Shown one piece after another: positions 1 to 5,859 of a DNA stretch of 6,345 nt (its first letter is position 1; each line of letters starts with the position of its first letter). The stretch lies in NCBI GenBank assembly GCA_002441205.1, contig DJVN01000009.1, forward strand, positions 3,454 through 9,798, in the 5' to 3' direction. Under the pieces are notes generated by a model that worked only from the letters and a program-made list of their open reading frames with translations, made no database searches and was not told where the DNA came from. This DNA is from Syntrophaceae bacterium UBA6255 (GTDB lineage Bacteria; Desulfobacterota; Syntrophia; Syntrophales; Smithellaceae). A program made the translations under genes and the position numbers.

Positions 1-66
1 AACGGTAAAAACCCTCGTCAGCTAGTTACGGGAACAAAAATACTGCCCGGGACGGAGGATCGAATA

Positions 67-306
67 ATGATAGCTATACATAAAATGCACCACACACAAC
101 TGAACAATGTCAAGCAGGTCGTAATGCTTTCCGCCTGGGGTTTCACGATGGTAATTGTTTCGTTCCTATTCCTTTATATCGGTCATTTGCTGGATGGTGT
201 TCTGGGAACATCGCCCAATTTTATGCTGGGCTTCTTCATTCTCGGCCTGTTTCTCTGCATCATGAGGCTTTATCAGGAAGCCTGCACAAAAAAAGATGGC
301 ATGTAG
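67..306 (+). CDS. AtpZ/AtpI-like small membrane protein
   Basis: A 79-residue protein with two predicted membrane helices (about residues 17-41 and 51-67) joined by a short turn containing LDGVLGTSP (42-50). That helix / LDxxLGTSP / helix layout is the signature of the AtpZ/AtpI family (putative F0F1-ATPase subunit). Members next to ATP synthase genes have been linked to F0 assembly or Mg/Ca transport, but no ATP synthase gene is visible here, so the exact role is open. The N-terminus is hydrophilic and His-rich, and the tail (CTKKDGM) is short and charged. The start is chosen because GGAGG at 54-58 lies 8 nt upstream of the ATG. The frame stays open to the left edge without a stop, so a longer form cannot be excluded, but the ribosome site argues for this start. 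A strong terminator follows 34 nt after the stop. Family call fairly secure; function uncertain. Confidence 0.75.
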   Translation: MIAIHKMHHTQLNNVKQVVMLSAWGFTMVIVSFLFLYIGHLLDGVLGTSPNFMLGFFILGLFLCIMRLYQEACTKKDGM

Positions 307-339
307 AAACAAAAAAGTTTACATGATCTGCATTACAGA

Positions 340-382
340 AATCCCCCCTTAACGCAAGCTGTTGTGTTCAGGGGGGATTTTT
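340..382 (+). terminator. Intrinsic terminator after the AtpZ-like gene
   Basis: AATCCCCCC (340-348) pairs perfectly with GGGGGGATT (371-379). An upper stem continues with AACGCAA (351-357) against TTGTGTT (362-368, one G-U pair) around a GCTG loop. The hairpin is followed by TTTTT (378-382). This is a clear rho-independent terminator for the plus-strand gene ending at 306. In the other direction the hairpin is followed only by ATTT, so it may also slow transcripts leaving the convergent YdcF-like gene, but less efficiently. Confidence 0.9.
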
Positions 383-419
383 ATGAGGACATTACCAATA
401 GAGATAAATAATTTACATT

Positions 420-1040
420 TTAATTGAAGCCTATGTATTCCGACCAGGTATAATAAATCATAAACCAAAGTATCTTACTATACTCTCTCCTTATTTTTCT
501 CCAATCGGAAGAAGATAATTCCCAAAATTTAAACGGAATATTTTCATATCGTGTTGCAACAAAATAAAAATTATGGTGCTCAGATTTAAATACTTTGCCT
601 ACAATGATTTTAATTCGGCGCATATGGTGAGGAGAGCTGACAAAGATTGCCGATTTCAGCCCGTAATCGGACAGTACTTTTTGGGCTTCAATGATTTCTA
701 TATGCGTATCTTCATAAAAAATTGGGTAAGATACAGATTTTCGATTACCAGATTCATGATTTTTTAAATAGGGCAATAAATATTGCTCTGCACCATTAAG
801 TTTATAAGTCTTATGGTAAGCAGGAATAATCAAATAATCAGCCATGCCTTTATTAATTAATTCATTGGCCTCTTTCTTACGCGCTTTAAAATCCGGCCCC
901 AATAAAATGATTATCGCATCCGATTTTTCATAACTGGTGGAATAAAGCAAATATTTCGGTGACAATAAAACAATACATACTATTGTCATCAGACAGAGAA
1001 TGATAATTACCGGCCATTTATAGCGTTTCATCAAAATCAT
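420..1040 (-). CDS. YdcF/ElyC/SanA (DUF218) family membrane-anchored protein
   Basis: A 206-residue protein with a positively charged N-terminus (MKRYKW) and one membrane helix at about residues 9-27. A DUF218-type domain follows: SDAIIILLG (40-48) as the first strand, a helix ANELINKGMADYLIIPA (58-74), then EDTHIEIIEAQKVL (110-123) and the signature VSSPHHMRR (134-142). Proteins of this family (SanA, ElyC, YdcF in E. coli) are linked to envelope integrity, with the domain usually outside the inner membrane; the biochemical reaction is not settled. Two starts are possible: the ATG at 1040, only 2 nt after AAGG, or a second ATG at 1031 (MKRYKW), 11 nt after it; the second may be the real one. 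The gene looks more AT-rich by eye than its neighbours and lies 103 nt downstream of amrA, so it may have its own promoter or be the last gene of that unit. Family call good, role unknown. Confidence 0.8.
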   Translation of the reverse strand: MILMKRYKWPVIIILCLMTIVCIVLLSPKYLLYSTSYEKSDAIIILLGPDFKARKKEANELINKGMADYLIIPAYHKTYKLNGAEQYLLPYLKNHESGNRKSVSYPIFYEDTHIEIIEAQKVLSDYGLKSAIFVSSPHHMRRIKIIVGKVFKSEHHNFYFVATRYENIPFKFWELSSSDWRKIRREYSKILWFMIYYTWSEYIGFN

Positions 1041-1143
1041 AGCCTTAATAACAATATACCTATCACAGAATGAATATAATCAAAACTTCCTGCTTTGTTT
1101 TTTTATGATGTGAAATGAAATTTTTCATAGGTTGTTTTGATCA

Positions 1144-1689
1144 TCAGATATCGCCAAAATAATCGGCCGAAAAAATGTAAATCTCAGTTGCATCATCCAT
1201 CCAGGCATCCGGTTGCAATCCGGCTTTATGACAAGTTTGTTTCAAAAAGGTTTGTCTGTCCCACCCATATTCAGTCGCCACCTGCGGTAATAGTAACCCT
1301 GATCTATTTCCACGAATCATATATATACCATGCTTTCCCACCTCAATTTCGTTCACATCTTTGATGCGCTTCAAGGGACTTAAAACTGATATTTCAAAAG
1401 TTAATTGTTCCAGTTCTTGCGGCTTTAACGACGGGAACCTTGGATCATGAAACGCCGCCGCTATGGCCATTTCCTGAACAGTTTCGCCGAGCGGCTTATA
1501 CGCCTTGATGTAACCGATACAACCGCGTAAGTTGCCATTTTTCTTCAACGTTACAAAGGCTCCCCTTTTTTGCCTGAGTATCTCGGAATCAATATTTAAT
1601 TCAGGTTGCTCCTGATGATTCATTTCAGCCTCAATTGCGTTTTTCGCTATATCCAACAACGCGGCTTTCTCTTGATCTGTTAATTCCAT
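1144..1689 (-). CDS. amrA: AmmeMemoRadiSam system protein A (AMMECR1 family)
   Basis: A 181-residue, full-length AMMECR1-domain protein. Visible family motifs in order: RGAFVTL (42-48), the near-invariant LRGCIGY (54-60), AAFHDPRFPSL (78-88), EISVLSPL (99-106), GLLLPQVA (131-138) and the FLKQTCHKAGL helix (148-158) followed by DAW (161-163). The human homologue AMMECR1 is the product of a gene deleted in the AMME syndrome; in bacteria and archaea the protein occurs with Memo and a radical-SAM enzyme. The LRGCIG motif is presumed to form part of a binding or active site, but no reaction is established. It is cytoplasmic, with no signal peptide or membrane segment. The ATG is preceded by AGAGGA with about 10 nt spacing. 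The gene ends in a double stop TGATGA. It follows amrB by 93 nt in the same direction, supporting a shared function. Identification is strong; molecular function is unknown. Confidence 0.93.
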   Translation of the reverse strand: MELTDQEKAALLDIAKNAIEAEMNHQEQPELNIDSEILRQKRGAFVTLKKNGNLRGCIGYIKAYKPLGETVQEMAIAAAFHDPRFPSLKPQELEQLTFEISVLSPLKRIKDVNEIEVGKHGIYMIRGNRSGLLLPQVATEYGWDRQTFLKQTCHKAGLQPDAWMDDATEIYIFSADYFGDI

Positions 1690-1782
1690 TTTTATATTCC
1701 TCTTTTACATCATGTTAAAGAAAAAACAGTTTATACAATGTTCTTTTTACCGACGATCAAAGATATACAATACCGTCCGGCG

Positions 1783-2610
1783 TTATCGTGATTTACAGTA
1801 GACCGCAGACGCATATCCTACGACTGAATTTTTATCGCCGGTGACGTCTCCGGAATTGGCATATTTCAGAAAATAAGCCTTGTCAGCTTTCATCAAACGA
1901 GCCGTCAAGAGAACAACGGCCATCGGCCCTCCTCCGCAGGCCTCGACTTCTCCATTCTCCAGACTCTGCAAAAGACCTTCCGCATCGCCTTCTTTTAAAT
2001 ATTTTAGGGCTATGGAATCCATTTTTTTAGCCACATTATAGTTGTAAAAATGTGATAAATCAGAACTTCCTACGATGAGTATTTTTTTGCCTTGTGAAGA
2101 TTTGTATATAGCCTCGGCTAGTTCTCTACAGGTGATTGCATCCTGATCTCCCATAACCAACGGTAAGAATAAAAAATCGCCAAGGGCAACCTGCAAAAAA
2201 GGCAATTGAATTTCAACCGAGTGCTCCTGGAGATGGGCGCCGGGAAAGTCCGCAACGATGGGGCTGATTTTTTTAACTTTTTCCGCAAGATCTTCATCTA
2301 TGGAAACCATGCCCAAAGGTGTCTCGTAACCACCGCGGCTGAAAACAGACACGCCATGAAAAGCTACTCTGTGACTTGGCCCGACAACAATTACCCCATC
2401 GTATTTTTTACCGCGGATAAGATTATAGGCGTTTGCCGCTACCTGCCCGGAATACATATAACCCGCATGGGGAGAAATCAATCCCACAACTTCTCCCTCC
2501 AACTCTGGTATTGATACCGAAGTAAAATACGTCTCAATATCTCTTTTCAGCGTTGAAGGATTTCCCGGATACCAGGAACCGGCAATAACCGATTTTTTAA
2601 TAGTGCCCAT
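1783..2610 (-). CDS. amrB: AmmeMemoRadiSam system protein B (Memo family)
   Basis: A 275-residue Memo-family protein, structurally related to class III extradiol dioxygenases. Recognisable segments: AGSWYPG (10-16), SPHAGYMYSG (47-55), VGPSHR (76-81), HLQEHSVEIQLPFLQ (126-140), GSSDLSHF (181-188) and EACGGGP (223-229). His48, His80, His187 and Cys225 match the conserved His/His/His/Cys metal-site set of human MEMO1 (His49, His81, His192, Cys244), so the metal-binding pocket looks intact. The frame extends 44 codons further upstream, but that part lies inside the end of the cysM-cysS gene and reads as unrelated sequence. The ATG at 2610 is chosen because MGTIKKSVIAGSWYP is the normal family N-terminus and AGGTGA sits just before it. 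Only 4 nt separate it from the preceding stop, and its ribosome site overlaps those last codons, implying translational coupling. The reaction in bacteria is not established. Confidence 0.93.
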   Translation of the reverse strand: MGTIKKSVIAGSWYPGNPSTLKRDIETYFTSVSIPELEGEVVGLISPHAGYMYSGQVAANAYNLIRGKKYDGVIVVGPSHRVAFHGVSVFSRGGYETPLGMVSIDEDLAEKVKKISPIVADFPGAHLQEHSVEIQLPFLQVALGDFLFLPLVMGDQDAITCRELAEAIYKSSQGKKILIVGSSDLSHFYNYNVAKKMDSIALKYLKEGDAEGLLQSLENGEVEACGGGPMAVVLLTARLMKADKAYFLKYANSGDVTGDKNSVVGYASAVYCKSR

Positions 2611-2614
2611 TTTT

Positions 2615-4936
2615 TCACCTGAATCGCCAGACCGTTCCCTGAGGTGTATCCAAAATATCAACACCAAATTCGGATAACCTTGCCCTGTAGGAATCTGCTT
2701 CCTCCCAATTACGGGCTTTTCTGGCCTCTTCTCTTTTATCAATCAAATCGTTTATTTCTTTTTGAGCAACCTGCTTATTAAAATCAATAATGCCCAAAAC
2801 TTCATTAACATGCTTCAATGCAGAAATAATTTTGCCGGCATTGTCTTTATTAATTTCACCTCTGGTTAAAGGAGCGTTAACTTTACCAACAAAATTAAAT
2901 AAAGCGGCCAATGCCCCTGCAACATTTAAATCATCATCCAACGCATTGATGAAACCGTGTTTAAGATCATAAATCAATTGATCAGTCTCGGCAAAATCGC
3001 TTTTGAGGCTGTTTTCGACTGCATAAAGTCTGTTCACAAAAGTACTTAATTTTCTAATTGTATTCTTAGCCGCCTGCAACGCTTCCGCTGAATAATTAAC
3101 CGGTTTACGATAATGTACTCCCATGAGAAAGAATCGCACATCTTTCCCCGTATATCCTCTTTGCCTCAATTCGGACAACGACACTGCGTTACCCAGAGAA
3201 CGCGACATTTTCCGGCCATCAACCATGACCAATTCGGCATTCATCCAAAAATTCGGTCCGTTATGTCCGGAAAACGCTTTATGGATGGCCAAAACATTTT
3301 CGCAATGGGGAAATGTTTCATCGGCGCCACTGACATGAATGTCATACGTCGCGCCCAGATATTGATTGGAAATCGCCGCGCACTCCAAATGCCAACTGGG
3401 CCTCACATTGCCCCATGCCGTCTTATAATAAATACCTCTTTTTAATTCAGACAGGCTCGATCTTTTCAGCAGAGCAAAATCCGAAGGGCTGTCTTTCTCA
3501 TAATCATCAAGATCAACGGATTTCCCCTGCCTGTTTTTCCCCAAATCTATATTCGAAAGAACACCATAATCCGATAACTTGGCAATATTGTAATAAACCG
3601 AGTGCAGTTTCTCATAAGCGTATTCTTTATCGACCAATTTCTCGACAATTTTTAACATCGTATCCACTCTTTCCGAGGCTTTTACATAAATATTATCTTG
3701 ATGAATATCAAGAAATTGCACATCGTCCATAAAAAGCTGCAAATATCTTTGCGAATAATCGGCAAGTTCCACGCCCTCCTTTTCAGAGCTTTTTATGGAT
3801 TTATCGCCGAAATCAACAATATCCAAGACGTGTTTTACCTTGTATCCTTTATACATTAAATAGCGGGTGATCAGATCAGAAACAACGAGGCGCCGGTAAT
3901 TCCCTAAATGCGGGGTATTATGAATTGTCGGTCCGCAAGTACGTAAAGTGACTTCTTCATTTTTAATGGGATTAAAAAGAGTTTTCTTGCGTGTAAAAGC
4001 GTTATAAAAATTCATTGTTGAAATTTCTTTTTTAAAAGCAAACAATTCCGTGCTTAAGTATCGCTCTCCACCATCCGGTAAAATAACAACAATCAGGCCA
4101 TTTTCCATTTGCCGGGCTTTCTGTAAAGCAACAAACATGGCCGCTCCGGAACTCATGCCTGCAAATATGCCTTCTTCGCGGGCTAATCTGCGGGACATTT
4201 CAAAGGCATCTTCATCCTGAATGTTTATTTTTTCATCCAGCATGCTCTTGTTAAATATTCCCGGGCGGTAAGACTCCCGCATATTTTTTAATCCTTGTAT
4301 CTTATGCTGAAGATACGGCTCAACTCCGACAATTTTAATCTGCGAATTCAGTTCCTTAAGTCTCTTGGAAATTCCCATAGCCGTGCCGCTGGTGCCGATA
4401 CTGGCGACCACCATGGTTACGTTGCCTTCGGTTTGTTCCCATATTTCCTGCGCAGTACCGTAATAATGAGCGGAAACATTATCTTCGTTATTAAATTGAT
4501 CGGTTCCGAAATATTTATCCGGATTCTCGCGCAACATCCTGTAGGCCACTTCAATGGAGCCATCGGTTCCCTGATTGGCCGGGGTAAAATATAATTCCGC
4601 ACCCATAGCCCGTAAAATTTTTTTTCTTTCTTCACTGGCTGATTCCGGCATAATCAGGCAAAGCTTATAACCCTTCACAGCGGCGATCATCGCCAAACCT
4701 ATTCCGGTATTCCCGCTGGTCGCTTCCAAGATAATTTTATCAGGGGTTAAAGCTCCCTTCTTCTCCGCGTTTTCAATCATATATAAGGCAGAGCGATCCT
4801 TGATGGAGCCTCCAGGATTGACACTTTCCATTTTGGCCAGGATTTTTACTTTGCTATTGTCATGAAGCCTGGTAATTTCCACCAGGGGAGTATGACCGAT
4901 AAGGTCAAGTATGTTTTTATAAAATTTGCTCGTCAT
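2615..4936 (-). CDS. cysM-cysS: Bifunctional cysteine synthase (CysM-type) / cysteinyl-tRNA synthetase-like fusion
   Basis: A 773-residue two-domain protein. Residues 1 to about 307 form a complete PLP-dependent cysteine synthase: NPGGSIKDR (40-48, Lys46 the Schiff-base lysine), TSGNTG (73-78, substrate loop) and GTSGT (181-185, phosphate cup). The GTSGT form, PGIFNKSMLDE (225-235) and GGERYLST (289-296) resemble CysM (O-acetylserine sulfhydrylase B) more than CysK. Residues 308-773 have full class I CysRS architecture: CGPTIHNTPHLGN (334-346, HIGH region), WHLEC (515-519), KMSRS (576-580), and a C-terminal helical region ending in the typical TPQGTVWR. The module should activate cysteine and load tRNA-Cys, but its zinc/cysteine-binding segment is divergent: DIHVSGADETFPHCENV (532-548) where E. 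coli has GGG, HH and a final Glu ligand. The start is supported by GAGGT 8 nt upstream of the ATG. No good ribosome site precedes the internal Met308. The tight link to amrB suggests co-expression. Domain calls are strong; bifunctionality is inferred. Confidence 0.93.
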   Translation of the reverse strand: MTSKFYKNILDLIGHTPLVEITRLHDNSKVKILAKMESVNPGGSIKDRSALYMIENAEKKGALTPDKIILEATSGNTGIGLAMIAAVKGYKLCLIMPESASEERKKILRAMGAELYFTPANQGTDGSIEVAYRMLRENPDKYFGTDQFNNEDNVSAHYYGTAQEIWEQTEGNVTMVVASIGTSGTAMGISKRLKELNSQIKIVGVEPYLQHKIQGLKNMRESYRPGIFNKSMLDEKINIQDEDAFEMSRRLAREEGIFAGMSSGAAMFVALQKARQMENGLIVVILPDGGERYLSTELFAFKKEISTMNFYNAFTRKKTLFNPIKNEEVTLRTCGPTIHNTPHLGNYRRLVVSDLITRYLMYKGYKVKHVLDIVDFGDKSIKSSEKEGVELADYSQRYLQLFMDDVQFLDIHQDNIYVKASERVDTMLKIVEKLVDKEYAYEKLHSVYYNIAKLSDYGVLSNIDLGKNRQGKSVDLDDYEKDSPSDFALLKRSSLSELKRGIYYKTAWGNVRPSWHLECAAISNQYLGATYDIHVSGADETFPHCENVLAIHKAFSGHNGPNFWMNAELVMVDGRKMSRSLGNAVSLSELRQRGYTGKDVRFFLMGVHYRKPVNYSAEALQAAKNTIRKLSTFVNRLYAVENSLKSDFAETDQLIYDLKHGFINALDDDLNVAGALAALFNFVGKVNAPLTRGEINKDNAGKIISALKHVNEVLGIIDFNKQVAQKEINDLIDKREEARKARNWEEADSYRARLSEFGVDILDTPQGTVWRFR

Positions 4937-4955
4937 TTCAAATGACCTCTAAAAC

Positions 4956-4980
4956 AAAAAAACCCTTTATGGGCACAGGG
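4956..4980 (-). terminator. Weak hairpin with T-run in the leader of the fusion gene
   Basis: On the minus strand, between DUF1178 and the fusion gene, CCCT and AGGG (4 bp; or alternatively CCC/GGG around ATAAA) are followed immediately by seven T (4962-4956), ending about 20 nt before the fusion start codon. This has the layout of an intrinsic terminator or attenuator, but the stem is very short. It could reduce read-through from DUF1178; it could also be chance in AT-rich DNA. Confidence 0.25.
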
Positions 4981-5018
4981 AATTTGATTCTTCCGGAATA
5001 TTATCTGAAGTATTTTAA

Positions 5019-5435
5019 TCAACTATCCATTTTCAGTACAGGAATTTTTATAAATTGAACGCCTTCTTCCTTTAAATTTTCTTCTTCCTGACGCGTTGTT
5101 GTTCCTTTAATGTTTCTTTTTTCTTCATCCCCATAATGTATTTTTAAGGCAATTTCCGCAAATTTATCGCCAACATCCTCAAAATTTTTATCAATATACT
5201 GATGAAGAGTCTTCAGAGCGGATGCCGGAGAAACTTCTTTGTTCTGATATTTTTTTTCAACACGTGAATCCTTTCCCATAATGGTAAGGGAAGAAGGTAT
5301 AATGTCAATATGGGTACTGTTGCAAACCGGACAGGAAACTAATTGTTGAGAATTTTGCAAAATCCATGTTTCGCGGTCTTTGAACCAGCCCTCAAACGAA
5401 TGTCCTTTTTCACATTTCAGATCATAAATAATCAC
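5019..5435 (-). CDS. DUF1178 family protein (putative zinc-ribbon)
   Basis: A 138-residue protein matching the DUF1178 family along its whole length. It starts IIYDLKCEKGHSFEGWF (2-18), has a CPVC pair (35-38), and a C-terminal half with FEDVGDKFAEIALKIHYGD (85-103) and the GTTTRQEEENLKEEGV pattern (111-126), all typical of the family. Cys8, His12, Cys35 and Cys38 could bind one zinc ion in a rubredoxin- or ribbon-like knuckle. No membrane segment or signal peptide is present, so it is probably cytoplasmic. The function of the family is unknown. The start codon is GTG (5435-5433), supported by AAAGGA 8 nt upstream and by the family N-terminus. It lies 82 nt upstream of the cysM-cysS fusion in the same direction and may be the first gene of that transcription unit. 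Confidence 0.88.
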   Translation of the reverse strand: MIIYDLKCEKGHSFEGWFKDRETWILQNSQQLVSCPVCNSTHIDIIPSSLTIMGKDSRVEKKYQNKEVSPASALKTLHQYIDKNFEDVGDKFAEIALKIHYGDEEKRNIKGTTTRQEEENLKEEGVQFIKIPVLKMDS

Positions 5436-5468
5436 GACGGAAATCCTTTTCTCAACATATTTTAATTA

Positions 5469-5497
5469 TTTATAACATGACCTTGAACAAAATACAA
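5469..5497 (-). promoter_or_regulatory. Candidate sigma-70 promoter for the DUF1178 gene
   Basis: On the minus strand, TTGTAT (5497-5492) and TATAAA (5474-5469) are separated by 17 nt. The -10 box matches the consensus at five of six bases, the -35 only at three. Transcription would begin near 5462, leaving a leader of about 27 nt before the GTG start. The surrounding DNA is very AT-rich, so chance matches are likely; this is the best-spaced pair seen upstream of the gene. Confidence 0.35.
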
Positions 5498-5574
5498 TTA
5501 TATAAAAGTGGAAAATGTTCAAAATATTTCAGATGAATTTATTTTTTTAATCACGGGTATGAACCCCAAGGAAA

Positions 5575-5592
5575 TCCCGATTACTATCGGGA
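5575..5592. repeat. Perfect 7-bp inverted repeat
   Basis: TCCCGAT (5575-5581) and ATCGGGA (5586-5592) form a perfect 7-bp stem around a TACT loop. No T-run follows on either strand, so it is not a standard terminator. It lies 14 bases before the CCGCCC hairpin, and the two together look like a REP- or MITE-type intergenic element. Confidence 0.7.
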
Positions 5593-5602
5593 CTGAACCC
5601 TG

Positions 5603-5624
5603 ATTCCGCCCCAAGGGGCGGGGT
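5603..5624. repeat. GC-rich hairpin CCGCCC/GGGCGG
   Basis: CCGCCC (5606-5611) pairs with GGGCGG (5616-5621) around a CAAG tetraloop. Two G-T pairs and one A-T pair extend the stem to 5603-5624. The GC block stands out against AT-rich surroundings. ATTATA follows, which is not a T-run, so termination is doubtful; a dispersed palindromic repeat is the likelier reading. Confidence 0.7.
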
Positions 5625-5644
5625 ATTATATCCATGCTTCCGCA

Positions 5645-5685
5645 GGATAGTTCGATCTACAAGTTTCAGCGCACTACGCTTCTGA
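5645..5685. repeat. Left arm of imperfect inverted repeat flanking tRNA-Pro
   Basis: GGATAGTTCG (5645-5654) is the exact reverse complement of CGAACTATCC at 5951-5960 on the other side of the tRNA. TACGCTTCTGA (5675-5685) is the reverse complement, with one mismatch, of TCTGAAGCGTA at 5937-5947. The spacing between the two blocks differs (20 nt here, 3 nt in the right arm). This arm also holds its own hairpin, TTTCAG (5664-5669) with CTGAAA (5682-5687). Confidence 0.6.
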
Positions 5686-5774
5686 AATCTGGGACTCACA
5701 ATAAATTAGTTTGAAAACGGCTTGAATAAAACAGTGGACAATTGGAAATAAATTTTATATCGTCCGTCCCGTGT

Positions 5775-5851
5775 CGGGATGTGGCCCAGTTTGGTAGGGC
5801 ACTGCGTTCGGGACGCAGGAGTCGCGCGTTCAAATCGCGCCATCCCGACCA
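5775..5851 (+). tRNA. tRNA-Pro (anticodon CGG)
   Basis: A complete 77-nt cloverleaf with CCA encoded in the DNA. The acceptor stem is CGGGATG (5775-5781) with CATCCCG (5841-5847), discriminator A5848 and CCA at 5849-5851. The D stem is GCCC/GGGC. The anticodon stem CTGCG/CGCAG (5802-5806, 5814-5818) encloses the loop TTCGGGA, giving anticodon CGG (5809-5811), which reads the proline codon CCG. The T arm is GCGCG-TTCAAAT-CGCGC. Sequence and loop match bacterial tRNA-Pro(CGG). It is the only plus-strand gene in the right half of the window and is not clustered with other tRNAs here. The leader TCCCG just before it can pair with the first acceptor bases. Confidence 0.97.
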
Positions 5852-5859
5852 TTTTAATG

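Larger units (their letters stand above)
5436..5774. other. Intergenic stretch between DUF1178 and tRNA-Pro, with dyads
   Basis: There is no credible protein gene in these 339 bases. The part up to about 5560 is very AT-rich and carries the candidate DUF1178 promoter. From about 5561 to 5690 the composition changes abruptly to GC-richer DNA packed with inverted repeats (listed separately). The stretch 5691-5774 leads into tRNA-Pro; TGGACA (5735-5740) and TATATC (5756-5761) could be a tRNA promoter, but their 15-nt spacing is short. Confidence 0.6.

Noticed and set aside
2..25. Possible end of an upstream gene reading ...TVKTLVS then stop in frame 2
   Set aside because: Seven residues are too few to recognise a protein; a neighbouring gene ending here is possible but unsupported.
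573..767. Plus-strand ORF inside the YdcF-like gene
   Set aside because: Shadow of the minus-strand gene, with no ribosome site or family resemblance.
1053..1083. Promoter-like TTGATT and TATATT upstream of the YdcF-like gene (minus strand)
   Set aside because: The spacing is 19 nt and the DNA is AT-rich; not convincing enough to list.
1749..1780. Possible terminator hairpin between amrB and amrA (CCGGACG / CGTCGG)
   Set aside because: The stem has a bulge, the loop is long and no T-run follows, so it does not support separating the two genes.
2206..2514. Plus-strand 102-codon ORF inside amrB
   Set aside because: Opposite-strand shadow of a clearly conserved gene.
3113..3732. Overlapping plus-strand ORFs inside the CysRS module
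   Set aside because: They lie opposite a well-conserved domain and have no recognisable motifs.
4016..4040. Independent internal start for the CysRS module at Met308
   Set aside because: No clear ribosome-binding sequence precedes it (only an A-rich AAAAAAGAAA stretch); kept as a question under the junction finding.
4295..4635. ORFs on both strands inside the CysM module in other frames
   Set aside because: The reading frame of cysM is unambiguous from its motifs; these are shadows.
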